From: Aeoliella mucimassa
GTDB lineage: Bacteria; Planctomycetota; Planctomycetia; Pirellulales; Lacipirellulaceae
Direction of reading: 5' to 3'
Length of the DNA stretch: 64,000 nt
Assembly (NCBI RefSeq): GCF_007748035.1
Contig: NZ_CP036278.1
Location: forward strand, 1,116,001-1,180,000
Shown: piece by piece, positions 54,182 to 63,224 of the stretch
Position numbering within the stretch: position 1 is the stretch's first letter
Layout: the number at the start of each line of letters is the position of its first letter
Notes under the pieces: generated by a model
What the model was told of the DNA's origin: nothing
Databases searched by the model: none
Seen by the model: only the letters and a program-made list of their open reading frames with translations
Made by a program: the position numbers and the translations under genes

Positions 54182-55222
54182 CTAGCGACGAACGAGCCAA
54201 AAACCAACGATCGAGAGTCCCAACAAGCAAATGGCACTCGGCTCGGGCACGGTGACCGAATGGAGCGAACCGGCGGTGAGTGTAGTGCCGAAGTTGCTTT
54301 TCCAGAGCAGGTAGTCGTTGGTATCGACTCCCAGAAGTCCGTCGCCAGCGTTGGCGATGGCTAACTCGTCGGCAGCCCCAAGATGATCTCGCCATACGGT
54401 GTAATCGGCCAGGTCGACCGAGCCATCGGCGTTGAAATCGCCCGGCAGCAGATTCGATTCGCGAATCCTGAAGTTGTCGATGTAAGCGGTCCCGGGTTGT
54501 TCCAGGGAGGGCAGGTCGGTGGCAGCTTCGTAGGCGGCGATGTCTGCGTCGCCAAAACTGGTGGAAGGCCCATCGATAAAGCCGATCGGCGACTCGTTCA
54601 GCCGGAGTTGGTTGACGGAGATGTCGTAAGTGTTTGTTTGGTAATCGAGTTGCAGCTGAAAGTGGTGCCAGGCATCGTCGACCGTGTAGCCGGTTTCGAC
54701 GAAAGAAATGGCATCTTGGTACACCACGTCCCGGGTGGTTGCGTCGACTCCAAACGTGGCGAGTAGGCCAGGAAAGTTGGGGTAGATGCCCTCGTCGTAC
54801 ACCTCGACACCAAAGAATGGGCCATACACGCCTTGGTTCGCGTTGGTCGGGAGCACCTTCATGTCCCAATCGATCATCACGAATCGGGCATTCGGCAGTC
54901 CGCTGCCGGTGAAGGGGACCGACCACCAGTCGTACGAATCGGCCTGACGCTCGATCCGCACGGCTTTGGTGCTGTCGACTCCGATGGAGTTAGCCACCTC
55001 GGCGGAGCCGCCACCATTGCCGGCAGAGAGCCAAAGCGTGGGGCCTTCGAGTTGATTCTTCAACTGGCCCAGGTCGTAGCTCTCGAATCCATTGGTGTTG
55101 AGTAGCTCGCCGGCAATGCTGGTGGTTGGAAACAGCACGAAGAGCACCGGGACGGCAATCAGCCGCGTGGCGGAAGCTAGCAACTTGGCTTTTTTTGCGA
55201 TAGGGCTCTCGTAGCGTCGCAT
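54182..55222 (-). CDS. PEP-CTERM protein with dockerin-like repeats
   Basis: 346 residues. Signal peptide (LIAVPVLFVLFPTTSIAGE), a LamG/concanavalin-like domain (about 40-250), then a dockerin-type pair of calcium loops (DFNADGSVDLADYTVWRDHLG and GVDTNDYLLWKSNFG), and a PEP-CTERM end (VPEPSAICLLGLSIVGFWLVRR). Dockerin-like modules are widespread in planctomycete surface proteins and may bind cohesin-like partners. 42 bases separate it from the cytochrome gene upstream, so the two may be co-transcribed. Confidence 0.88.
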   Translation of the reverse strand: MRRYESPIAKKAKLLASATRLIAVPVLFVLFPTTSIAGELLNTNGFESYDLGQLKNQLEGPTLWLSAGNGGGSAEVANSIGVDSTKAVRIERQADSYDWWSVPFTGSGLPNARFVMIDWDMKVLPTNANQGVYGPFFGVEVYDEGIYPNFPGLLATFGVDATTRDVVYQDAISFVETGYTVDDAWHHFQLQLDYQTNTYDISVNQLRLNESPIGFIDGPSTSFGDADIAAYEAATDLPSLEQPGTAYIDNFRIRESNLLPGDFNADGSVDLADYTVWRDHLGAADELAIANAGDGLLGVDTNDYLLWKSNFGTTLTAGSLHSVTVPEPSAICLLGLSIVGFWLVRR

Positions 55223-55264
55223 GGCGATGGCCTTGTTGGGAGTTGAGCGATTCGGGTGCGGTTG

Positions 55265-56605
55265 TTAATCGTCGAAGTTGTGATGCTCGAACTTCGATCC
55301 GGGACGATTGATGTGACAGACCGTGCAATCGGAGATCGGCCCAGCGTGGCCCTGCAACTCGATGGCTTGCACGTTGTCCTGCGGAGTGACCGCCGGCCCG
55401 ACCGCGTGGGGGCTGCCGTGGCACGAAGCGCACATCACCCCACCATGGCCGCGAGACTCTTTGAACAGCTTGCCGGGCTCTTCGTAGTGGAACTCCGAGT
55501 TCATCGCTTTGTGGCAGCTGCCGCAGGTCGGTTCGTCGACCCACGGAATGCGGAAGGGATTGCCGACGTCGTGCATGTCGCCATGGCACGAGTTGCAATA
55601 GATGCCCTTGGCGTAGTGGACATCGCGCTGGCAGTTGGTCTTGAATCCTGGGTGGCAGGCGTAGCATTCGTTGGTCATGCCCATGTCGAACACTGGCTGC
55701 ATCCGCGAAGCGTGGGAGCTGTGCATGGCGGCCGACAACGTCGACACACCAGGCTGGCCCGCGGTTCCTAAGGCTGGGTCGGCATGGCACGACGCACACA
55801 GCACCGAGTCGCCACCCAGCAGTTGGGTGTTATGTTTCAAGTCGTGCTTCATCAGAATGTCGGCGTCGACCACCGGGCCTGGCATGCCGGGGGCGTGGCA
55901 AATATTGCAGCTAATTTCCCACAACACCGGCACCACCGCATGGGTCAAAGCCATGACCTGACCCTGCGACTCGGCCCATACTTCGGCCAACGGGTAGGCG
56001 TTGAGCGCCCCGTTGTCGGCGATGGGAGTTACTGGAATGCCAGTGGCCGACCAGTCGTTGTTTCCCGTGGCAAGCATCGATCCAGCCAGCGTATTGCCAG
56101 TGAGTCCCACGTCGGCAGGCAGGTGAACGCCGAACAACTCGGGAGCAAAGTCCCAGAAGTTCGTCTTGTTGACCGAGGTCGTGTTGTTGGGGATTCGGTA
56201 TTTGACCTGGATGTTGCGATCAACGATTCGCGGCTCGCGCCCGCGGCGGATGACCTGGGCGTGCAGGTTGTTGAAGGGGGGCAGGATGCAAAGTTGCTCG
56301 AAGTCTTCGTTCATGCAGTGCATGCCGAGGTCGTTGAAGGCCAGGATCACATGGCTATCGACCTTGCTGAGTTGTGGCCGGCGCGGCGATTGAAAGCTGC
56401 GGCGTTGCGACGTGCCTTGTTGAGTTAATGCCGAGGGTTGCAGTTGGGCCTCCTGTTGCTGCGGCTTGCGACGCGTGGTTTGCCGCCGGTCCTGGGCGAA
56501 CGCCGAGGTCAGCCCGTAGAGGCCGCCGGCTACGACAACCAGAATCAGCAACACCTTCAACGATTGACGGGTGGGAAGCAGGCTAAACGGCTTTTGATGG
56601 TTCAT
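55265..56605 (-). CDS. Seven-haem c-type cytochrome
   Basis: 446 residues with an N-terminal membrane segment or signal (LKVLLILVVVAGGLYGLTSAF), then a Gln/Arg-rich linker. Seven CxxCH sites are present: CNICH, CASCH, CYACH, CNSCH, CGSCH, CASCH and CTVCH, all in the C-terminal half. The N-terminal half (HVILAFNDLGMHCMNEDFEQLCILPPFNNLHAQVI) is a conserved region of unknown role. Periplasmic electron transfer is expected; the partner is unknown. A cytochrome beside PEP-CTERM genes is not a standard pairing. Confidence 0.87.
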   Translation of the reverse strand: MNHQKPFSLLPTRQSLKVLLILVVVAGGLYGLTSAFAQDRRQTTRRKPQQQEAQLQPSALTQQGTSQRRSFQSPRRPQLSKVDSHVILAFNDLGMHCMNEDFEQLCILPPFNNLHAQVIRRGREPRIVDRNIQVKYRIPNNTTSVNKTNFWDFAPELFGVHLPADVGLTGNTLAGSMLATGNNDWSATGIPVTPIADNGALNAYPLAEVWAESQGQVMALTHAVVPVLWEISCNICHAPGMPGPVVDADILMKHDLKHNTQLLGGDSVLCASCHADPALGTAGQPGVSTLSAAMHSSHASRMQPVFDMGMTNECYACHPGFKTNCQRDVHYAKGIYCNSCHGDMHDVGNPFRIPWVDEPTCGSCHKAMNSEFHYEEPGKLFKESRGHGGVMCASCHGSPHAVGPAVTPQDNVQAIELQGHAGPISDCTVCHINRPGSKFEHHNFDD

Positions 56606-56705
56606 GATTCTCGGCCATTGGTTGCGTCAGAAGAGGGCACCCAGCTCTCCCCGGCGACAGGGAGACACCTTGCAACAAGGGGAGCCGATTCGGCAGCAGA
56701 GGGCC

Positions 56706-56787
56706 GCCAGAGATTTCTCAAGAAAATCGATAACGCGAGTTATCGGCGGCGAATCACTTGCCAATCGAGGGAGAAATCGCCGTGACG
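56706..56787. repeat. 82-bp repeat, copy 1 (3' end of kinase gene)
   Basis: This segment matches 61681-61762 without gaps at roughly four of five bases, for example TTCTCAAGAAA, ACGCGAG.TATCG.CGGCGAAT and ACTTGCCAATCGA. It spans the last eleven codons of the minus-strand kinase gene and about 48 bases beyond. The second copy likewise supplies the 3' end of an unrelated minus-strand gene, in a different frame. Confidence 0.8.
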
Positions 56788-58253
56788 ACGCCCGCTCTCC
56801 GCTCGCGTAGCCAGGCTGGTACCGCCAAGGCATACATGATGAACTGCAGAGCGCTTCCCATGATCAGCATGGTGTACGACGCCAGTTTCGATGTGAGCGT
56901 GGGATAAGCGTGGGCGAAGAGCAGGCCCTGGTCCGTCGCCGCGTGAACCGCAACTACCAGTTCGGCGCAACTCAGCAGCGCCGCCGGGACGAACGCCCAC
57001 CGATTTCCACGCATAACGAGCCAACCCAATACGAACAGCGGCGTATTGAACGACAGTGTCGCAATCAGCGAGTCGATGGCCGTCCTCACCCCGTCGATCT
57101 CGATGGAACTGATGGCGATCGACGCTCCGGCGATCAGCCACATCCAGACCGAGCTTAGTGCCTGGAACCAGACCGTGGTGACCCCAGCGTTTCGAATCCG
57201 TTCGGGCTGGCGAACCCAGCGTGAAAACCGGTCGCGCCAGTTGACGGGATGGGCGTGGATCGGCTTGCCCGCGAGGAATCGACTGAGGTCTTCGGCTAGC
57301 TCTGCGGCCGTAGCGTAGCGGTTGGCGGGGTCTTTCTCCAGGCATTTAGCGCAGATCGTCTCAAGGTCAACGCTGACTTCGGGCCGCTCCGCACGCAGGG
57401 GGCGGGGGGAACCGCTGTGGAGTTTGTCGAGCACTTCGACGTAGCTCGATCCCTCAAAGGGGGGGCGGAGCGTTAACAGCTCGTACAACACCGCCCCGAG
57501 GGCATAAACATCGGTCGCAGCAGAGACTCGCTTCGCGTCGCTTGAGAGTTGCTCGGGCGCCATGTAAAGCGGTGTTCCCACCAGTAAGCTCGACCGCGTG
57601 TCTTGCAGCCCCGCTTCGGCGATTTTCGCCAACCCAAAGTCTGTTAGTTTCGGCTGGAACTCCGCGAGTTGCTTTCCGTCGTTGTACGAAGCGAGTGGCT
57701 CCAACAATATATTACTAGGCTTCAGGTCGCGGTGCAGGATTCCTTTGCCGTGGGCGTAGTGAACCGCCCCGGCCAAGTCGGCGACCAGCCGAGCCGCGTC
57801 TTCCGCCGTGGCCGGGACCTCGCGGTCTGCAAGCCACCGACACAGATCCGGCCCGGTGCACAGTGCCGAGACGATGTAGGGGGTGGGACCGCTCAGGTTG
57901 GCTTCGTAGCCCGGCACGATCGCTGGGTGGTCGAGCCGGGCTGCCGTTGCCGCTTCGCTATGGAATCGCTGAAAGCGTTCTGGATCGAGCAGTACTTCGG
58001 GGCGCGGGGACTTCAAGGCGACGTACCGCTGCAGCTGATCATCGCTGGCCCGATACACGACGCCAAACGACCCGCGTCCGATGACGTTGCGGATGGTGTA
58101 ACCTCCACAGCGGCGGCCAACCAAGTTCGGCAGCTCGGCGGCAGCCTCGCGTCGTTCTTCAAACCACAGACTGTCTAGTCGCTCGACCAGATGGGCGAAC
58201 GCTGGCGAGTCCTCGGGCTCACTTTCGTCGTTGGTAAGTTGTTCAGAATTCAT
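56754..58253 (-). CDS. Membrane Ser/Thr protein kinase
   Basis: 499 residues from the ATG at 58253. Kinase domain (about 45-330): glycine loop VIGRGSFGVVYRA, VALK, HRDLKPSNILLE, DFGLAK, GTPLYMAPEQ and DVYALGAVLYELLT, all canonical. After a short helix, four or five hydrophobic segments follow (for example FQALSSVWMWLIAGASIAI and NTPLFVLGWLVM), so the C-terminus is membrane-embedded. It overlaps the sigma-factor gene by 11 bases, the ECF-sigma/kinase pairing typical of planctomycetes, in which phosphorylation may activate the sigma factor. Its final eleven codons come from an 82-bp repeat. Confidence 0.94.
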   Translation of the reverse strand: MNSEQLTNDESEPEDSPAFAHLVERLDSLWFEERREAAAELPNLVGRRCGGYTIRNVIGRGSFGVVYRASDDQLQRYVALKSPRPEVLLDPERFQRFHSEAATAARLDHPAIVPGYEANLSGPTPYIVSALCTGPDLCRWLADREVPATAEDAARLVADLAGAVHYAHGKGILHRDLKPSNILLEPLASYNDGKQLAEFQPKLTDFGLAKIAEAGLQDTRSSLLVGTPLYMAPEQLSSDAKRVSAATDVYALGAVLYELLTLRPPFEGSSYVEVLDKLHSGSPRPLRAERPEVSVDLETICAKCLEKDPANRYATAAELAEDLSRFLAGKPIHAHPVNWRDRFSRWVRQPERIRNAGVTTVWFQALSSVWMWLIAGASIAISSIEIDGVRTAIDSLIATLSFNTPLFVLGWLVMRGNRWAFVPAALLSCAELVVAVHAATDQGLLFAHAYPTLTSKLASYTMLIMGSALQFIMYALAVPAWLRERRAGVVTAISPSIGK

Positions 58254-58860
58254 CGACGTTGGTAAGTTCCTTGGCCAGGGCGGCAACAGCCCGCGACCAC
58301 GCCTTCCGAGCCGCAACGACGGTCGTGCCTAGCTCGGCGGCGATCTCTGCGTAGGAGAACCCTTGCCGATGCCGCAGCTCGATTACCTGTCGCTGATTTG
58401 GCGGCAGGCGACCAATAGCCCGTAGCAACTCTTCGTCGGACTCACCACGACGGAAGAGACTGCTGGCGGATTTGTCGCTAGCTACTATACCTGTTCGGAG
58501 CCCCTGCTGATCGAGGGGAACCTCTCGGGACGTCTGCCGTCGTTGCGCATCGCGATACCCCCGCGCGGCGTCGATCAGGTTGCGGTCCAGCAGTCGTCGA
58601 ATCCACTTGCGGTACTCGGCCTCGCTCGTTCCCCGAAACGCATCGAAATCACGGCACGCCTCGAGCATGGTCTCTTGCACGATGTCCGAGGCACCTAGTT
58701 TAGGCGTCAGGTCGGCGCCTAAGTCGCCGGCGGCCATCAACAAGAGGTAGTCGCGGAGCCGCTCGCAGATCTCCCCGAGGGCGTTGGAATCTCCTTCGCG
58801 GGCCTGCGCCAGCAGCGCGGACCACTCATCAACAGGGGGATCGGTGGAAGGGCTCTTCAT
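58243..58860 (-). CDS. ECF RNA polymerase sigma factor
   Basis: 205 residues. Region 2 (GASDIVQETMLEACRDFDAFRG, YRKWIRRLLDRNLIDAAR) and region 4 (LPPNQRQVIELRHRQGFSYAEIAAELGTTVVAARK) are clear, joined by a linker. No anti-sigma factor is encoded nearby; instead the gene overlaps a Ser/Thr kinase gene, as in the kinase-linked ECF groups of planctomycetes. Targets are unknown, the divergent HAF/PEP-CTERM gene being one candidate. Confidence 0.92.
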   Translation of the reverse strand: MKSPSTDPPVDEWSALLAQAREGDSNALGEICERLRDYLLLMAAGDLGADLTPKLGASDIVQETMLEACRDFDAFRGTSEAEYRKWIRRLLDRNLIDAARGYRDAQRRQTSREVPLDQQGLRTGIVASDKSASSLFRRGESDEELLRAIGRLPPNQRQVIELRHRQGFSYAEIAAELGTTVVAARKAWSRAVAALAKELTNVDEF

Positions 58861-59181
58861 AGATAAGGCGGAAACGGTGCGACGATGAGACAGGAAACCC
58901 TGAAAAAAGCTGCGTAGCCGCCTCTCGCTTGCGAGTGGATTGTAATAACCCAGTAACGGGGTCGCAATAATTGGCGAAACGAATTCTGGAGAATCTTACC
59001 CGTCAGCAAACGGCAGAGACTTTCCCCTTCCTGCGGTTGCTCTCTCTCAATTTTCTTCAAGTTTCTTCGTCACATGGGGGGAGTGAGAATCGCCTATTGG
59101 GGGGAGGCTAAATGCCGACGTGCTTCTGCCAGGCCTCCTTCGTCCCCCTCCACGACTCCCTCCCAGACAAGCCGAAGATAT
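58861..59181. other. Divergent intergenic region, sigma factor / HAF gene
   Basis: About 320 bases that should hold the promoters of the ECF-sigma/kinase unit and of the HAF/PEP-CTERM gene. I cannot define -35/-10 elements or an ECF-type AAC motif with confidence. An open extension of the HAF frame starts at 59074 but places the signal peptide far inside, so it is not used. Confidence 0.45.
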
Positions 59182-61746
59182 ATGCCTTTCCGCTTCACTC
59201 CAAGAGTTTCTCAGCCGCTGTTGGGTTTGGCCCTTTTCATCGGGTTGCTCCCCCTTTGCTTCGCAAGATGCCCCGCGAACGCGGCGGAATTTGTTCCGCT
59301 CGACATCGACTTATCGGGTGCCAATCGTGCCACACTGATCACCAAGGGCATTAGTGTCTCGGAGGATGGTTCGGTCGTTGTCGCTACGTCGGTGGGGGTC
59401 GGCCCGACAACTGCAAGCCTGCCAGGCGACCTGGTCCGCTGGACGCGAGAAGGCGGCCTCGAAGTGCTCGCGACCGAAGTCGGGATTGGCGCCGTCGTCT
59501 CGGGAGACGGAAACAAGATCGCCGGTTACTTTCGAAGGGATGGCGAATCTCAGCTATACACGCCGTTCGAAATTTTCGACGGCGTGCTATCCAATCTCCC
59601 CATCCCCGAAGAAGCATGGTACAGCCGAGTCAGAGGGATCTCTCAAGATGGGAAAACCATCATTGGATCAAGCTACCTGACGGACCCTCTCGGCAACGCC
59701 GGAACCGCTTGGGTCGATGGGATGATTTCTCTACTACCGATGAGCCTAACGAGCGCGGTCTCGGCCGATGGCAGTACGATTGTTGGAAACGGAGCGAGAC
59801 GCTGGACTGTCGCTAACGGAATCGAGACACTGCCGCCACTTGCGGGGCTGGATCCTTCGCCGACCACCCTCCCTTCGGCCCTTGGGCTCTCGAGTGACGG
59901 TCGCTGGGCTGTCGGTCGCCAGGGATTTACCACACTTGAAGCCCGTAGTCTTCCGATCGGGCTGATTTGGGACGGACTCTCCTTGCCGCAAGTGCTCGAC
60001 ACGCATAACGCTGAATGGGGATCGTCGGGGCTAGACGTGACCCTCGAAGGGACCGTAGTTGGACAAATCTACGTAAACAGCTCGGACGTGTCGGATCGTG
60101 TGGCCGGGTACTGGACCGCCGCGACCGGTATGATCCCGCTGCAAGACCTGCTCGCAACTCAATACGACTTGGCGGATGAGCTTGCCGGGTGGAAGCTAAC
60201 CGTTGCCCACGACATCACCGACGACGGCCGCTTTATCGTCGGTTCGGCCATTGACCCCAGCGGTAGCAATGCTGCGTTTCTCGTCGACCTGGGAGTCGCT
60301 GTCCCCGAGCCTGGCGCAGTGCTATTGCTCGCGGGTGGCCTGTTCACGATGGTGGCCCTGCGGCTGCGAGGTGTGGGTAAAGGGAGCCACCTCGCTCTGC
60401 TGTTCGGAGCCATCTGTCTGACAGCGTACTCCAGGTCGGCGGAAGCAGCGGAGTTTGTTCCGCTCGACATCGACTTGTCAGGCGCCGGCGTCGTGACCTG
60501 GAAGGGAATCAGTGTTACGGAGGATGGTTCGACGATCGTCGCCTCGACCACGGATACGAAGGAACTGGTTCGATGGACTGTTGAGGGGGGCTACGAGGTT
60601 TTGGCAACCGAGGTGAGGATCGGCGCTGTGATTTCGGGAGACGGCACCAGGATCGCCGGCGGGTACCAGCGAGGTGGTGACGGCACCGGAGACACCCCGT
60701 TTGTCATATTCAATGACGTTTTGACAGATCTCCCACTGCCAGAAGACGCCGTTTGGGGATTTCCAAAAGGAATATCTCAAGACGGAACCACAATTGTCGG
60801 CACGAGCTACCTGGGGGGCTCATCGGGGCACGCTACTCGCTGGGTCGATGGACTAGTCACAAAGCTGCCGTTGAACGGTGCGATGGTGACCTCTGCCGAC
60901 GGAAGCAAGATCGTCGGAAGTAATAGTGGGCCGTATCTGTGGACGGAAGCCTTCGGCCCTGAGGCGTACCCACTGCACGAAGAGGAGGAACTTTCGCCGA
61001 TGGTGAGTACCTCGGCAGTCGGATTGTCGAGTGATGGTAACTGGACCGTTGGGCGCGTGATTTACTTCCCCAGCAATAGTGAGCACCCACCTCTCGGATT
61101 ACTGTGGGATGGGCTCACCTCGCCTCGCGTGCTCGACACGAATGATCCCGCCTGGGGAGCAGCGGGTATCGATGTTACGCCCGACGGTGGAACCGTTGTT
61201 GGAGTCATCTACACGGACGGCGACGATTTGAGAGAACGCCTGGCCGGTTACTGGACCAATGCGACCGGTATGATCCCTCTGCAAGACCTGCTCGCGACTC
61301 AATACGACCTGGCGGACGAGCTAGCCGGCTGGAAATTGACCCACGCCTACGACATCACCGATGATGGCCGCTTTATCGTTGGTTCGGCCATTGACCCCAG
61401 CGGTAACAATGCTGCATTTCTCGTCGATCTGGGAGTCGCTGTCCCCGAGCCTGGCGCAGTGCTAATGCTCGCGGGTGGCCTGTTCACGATGGTGGCCCTG
61501 CGGCTGCGAGGTGTGGGGAGGGGGAGCCACCTCGCCCTGTTGCTCGGAGCCATCTGTCTGGCAGCGTACCCCAGGTCGGCGGAAGCAGCGGAGTTTGTTC
61601 CACTCGACATCGACTTGTCAGGTGCCGGCGTCGTGACCTGGAAGGGAATCAGTGTTACGGAGGATGGTTCGACCACTGATGCCAGAGAGTTCTCAAGAAA
61701 TTCAAAAACGCGAGCTATCGACGGCGAATTACTTGCCAATCGATAG
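59182..61746 (+). CDS. Tandemly duplicated HAF-repeat/PEP-CTERM protein with internal sorting signal
   Basis: 854 residues from the ATG at 59182. A signal peptide (LLGLALFIGLLPLCFARCPANA) precedes HAF-type repeats (GISVSEDGSVVVA, GISQDGKTIIGSS, DDGRFIVGSA). A full PEP-CTERM signal occurs at about residue 374 (VPEPGAVLLLAGGLFTMVALRLR). The chain then runs on through a second signal-peptide-like stretch (SHLALLFGAICLTAYSRSAEA) into a second complete copy, with another VPEP at about 754, and into a stub of a third copy. The stub ends in unrelated sequence (REFSRNSKTRAIDG) supplied by an 82-bp repeat. The unit is 380 codons. Processing at the internal signal would split the product; whether the downstream copy is then made is unclear. 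Confidence 0.85.
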   Translation: MPFRFTPRVSQPLLGLALFIGLLPLCFARCPANAAEFVPLDIDLSGANRATLITKGISVSEDGSVVVATSVGVGPTTASLPGDLVRWTREGGLEVLATEVGIGAVVSGDGNKIAGYFRRDGESQLYTPFEIFDGVLSNLPIPEEAWYSRVRGISQDGKTIIGSSYLTDPLGNAGTAWVDGMISLLPMSLTSAVSADGSTIVGNGARRWTVANGIETLPPLAGLDPSPTTLPSALGLSSDGRWAVGRQGFTTLEARSLPIGLIWDGLSLPQVLDTHNAEWGSSGLDVTLEGTVVGQIYVNSSDVSDRVAGYWTAATGMIPLQDLLATQYDLADELAGWKLTVAHDITDDGRFIVGSAIDPSGSNAAFLVDLGVAVPEPGAVLLLAGGLFTMVALRLRGVGKGSHLALLFGAICLTAYSRSAEAAEFVPLDIDLSGAGVVTWKGISVTEDGSTIVASTTDTKELVRWTVEGGYEVLATEVRIGAVISGDGTRIAGGYQRGGDGTGDTPFVIFNDVLTDLPLPEDAVWGFPKGISQDGTTIVGTSYLGGSSGHATRWVDGLVTKLPLNGAMVTSADGSKIVGSNSGPYLWTEAFGPEAYPLHEEEELSPMVSTSAVGLSSDGNWTVGRVIYFPSNSEHPPLGLLWDGLTSPRVLDTNDPAWGAAGIDVTPDGGTVVGVIYTDGDDLRERLAGYWTNATGMIPLQDLLATQYDLADELAGWKLTHAYDITDDGRFIVGSAIDPSGNNAAFLVDLGVAVPEPGAVLMLAGGLFTMVALRLRGVGRGSHLALLLGAICLAAYPRSAEAAEFVPLDIDLSGAGVVTWKGISVTEDGSTTDAREFSRNSKTRAIDGELLANR
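60424..61672 (+). repeat. 1140-bp tandem repeat within the HAF gene
   Basis: Bases 60301-60540 align with 61441-61672 at a constant offset of 1140 with few differences, covering the sorting signal, the linker and the start of the next copy. The first copy (from 59281) aligns with an offset of 1164 at its start, so it has small indels and is more diverged. The third copy stops after GAGGATGGTTCGACC (about 61672). Confidence 0.88.
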
Positions 61747-61762
61747 AGAGAACGCCGTGACG
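61681..61762. repeat. 82-bp repeat, copy 2
   Basis: Matches 56706-56787. On the plus strand it gives the HAF gene its last codons and stop (61744-61746). On the minus strand it gives the interrupted dockerin-type gene its last 15 codons and stop (61715-61717). Its left end lies about nine bases after the truncation of the third HAF copy, so it marks a recombination junction. Confidence 0.8.
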
Positions 61763-62064
61763 CTGCCCGGTAGACTGCTGCTCTGTCTGCTGACCCCAGT
61801 CGGTAAACGCTGCATCGTAGGCGGAGTGTGTAGGGCGTTGGTGTTGGTTCCGATCCTGTCGGCGGAGCAGGGGAGCTGGCCGGAGGTCGCCAGACGATTG
61901 GGCTACACTTTGCGTGAGAATCGCACCTTGCTCCGAAGCGGTCGCTTGCGATGTTGCTGTTTGACGCAGCGTGGTGGAGAGTGGGGCCAGCGGTATCGTG
62001 CTGCCAGATGTCGTGTCGGGTACTGAGGTTGGGGACGATGTCGAAACACCAGAGGAGGATGCTA
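61715..62064 (-). pseudogene. C-terminal fragment of dockerin-type gene split by IS630
   Basis: When the IS630 element and one TA are removed, the minus-strand frame of 63227-64000 joins this segment in frame (..DATPVAPPVL + ASSSGVSTSS..). It continues through a Ser/Thr-rich linker and a Gln-rich end (AYDAAFTDWGQQ.., ..SIDWQVIRRR) to a stop at 61715. It therefore formed the C-terminus of the gene and is now cut off from its start. Confidence 0.85.
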
Positions 62065-63224
62065 GTACGTCTTTCCTGAAATCCATTCCGCTGCTATATG
62101 CTGCGGAATGAAAAAGCACATTGTTTGCCTGGACCACCAGGCCCGTGGAGGTTTGGAGCAGCTAGCACGCTCAGGCGCCCGCGCGGCGCAAGTGGTGCGT
62201 CGCTGCCAGATATTATTGAAATCGGACTCGGGATGCACCGACGAAGAGATCGCCGAGCATGTGGGCTGCACGACGCGCAACGTCCGAGCCGTCCGAAAGC
62301 GGTTCTGCGAAGAGGGCGTCCAGCGGGCGGTGTACGATGCGCCTCGCTCGGGCCGCCCCCCAGAGTTCACCAAGCGGCAGCAGCAACAGGTAATCGCCCT
62401 GGCGTGCAGCGAGCCGCCCGAGGGACGGGCTCGCTGGACGCTGGAATTGTTGTGCGAGCACGCGGTGAAGGAAGGCTTCGTCGATTCGCTCAGCGTGACG
62501 GAGGTCTCGCTGTGGCTCAAGGAACACGACCTGAAGCCGTGGCGAAAAAAACTTGGTGCGTGCCCAAGCTGAACGACGAGTTCTGTGAGCGGATGGAGGA
62601 CGTCCTCGAGCAGTACGAGAAGCCGCTCGACCCGAACGAGCCGGTCGTCTGCCTCGACGAGCAGCCCTATCAGAGGGTCGACGACGCGCGGCCGCCCGAG
62701 CCCGCGGCACCCGGCAAGATCGCGAAGCAGGACTACGAGTACCGCCGCTGCGGAACCTGCAGCGTGTTCGTGGCGGTCGAGCCGAAGGCGGGCAAGCGAT
62801 TCGTTCAGGCCAAGCGTCACCGCAAGCGAGCCGACTTCGCCCGGTTCGTCCGCGACCTCTTGAAGCGCTATCCCGACGCAGAGCGGGTTCATCTGGTGAT
62901 GGACAACCTCAACACGCACAACGAGAAGTCGTTGATCGAAACCTTTGGCGAGGAGGCGGCTCGGCCAATGCTGGAGCGGATTGTGTGGCATTTTACCCCC
63001 AAGCATGCCAGTTGGCTCAACATGGCCGAGATCGAAATCTCGGCCATACAGCGACAATGCCTGGGACGTCGGTTGGCTTCGCTCGACAAGGTTCAAAGCG
63101 AACTCTCCCACTGTTCACGCGACCGCAATCGGAAGAAAATCAAAATCAATTGGACCTTCCATCGAAAAGACGCCAAACGCGTCTTCCCTGAACTCTATAG
63201 GAAATGACTTCCGGGACGACGTAC
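62065..63224 (+). mobile_element. Complete IS630-family element
   Basis: 1160 bases with imperfect inverted ends (left GTACGTCTTTCCTGAA, right end complement GTACGTCGTCCCGGAA). It is flanked by TA on both sides (62063-62064 and 63225-63226), the target duplication typical of IS630/Tc1-mariner elements. It carries a transposase in two overlapping frames and has landed in a minus-strand dockerin-type gene. Confidence 0.93.
62108..63207 (+). CDS. IS630-family transposase made by programmed -1 frameshift
   Basis: Frame A (62108-62572) encodes the DNA-binding part with a helix-turn-helix (CTDEEIAEHVGCTTRNVRAVRKRF) and WTLELLCEHAV. At a run of seven A (62545-62551) a -1 shift joins PWRKK to TWCVPKLNDEF in frame B, which continues to 63207. 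Frame B has the DDE residues: VCLDEQPYQ, VMDNLNTHNEKS and WLNMAEIEISAIQ. The join KKTWCVP is the usual IS630 sequence, which supports the shift rather than a disabling mutation. Frame A alone would end about 20 bases later with CPS. Confidence 0.92.

Noticed and set aside
61652-62026. 124-codon plus-strand frame between the HAF gene and IS630
   Set aside because: Antisense to the reconstructed C-terminus of the split dockerin-type gene; no motif or ribosome site.
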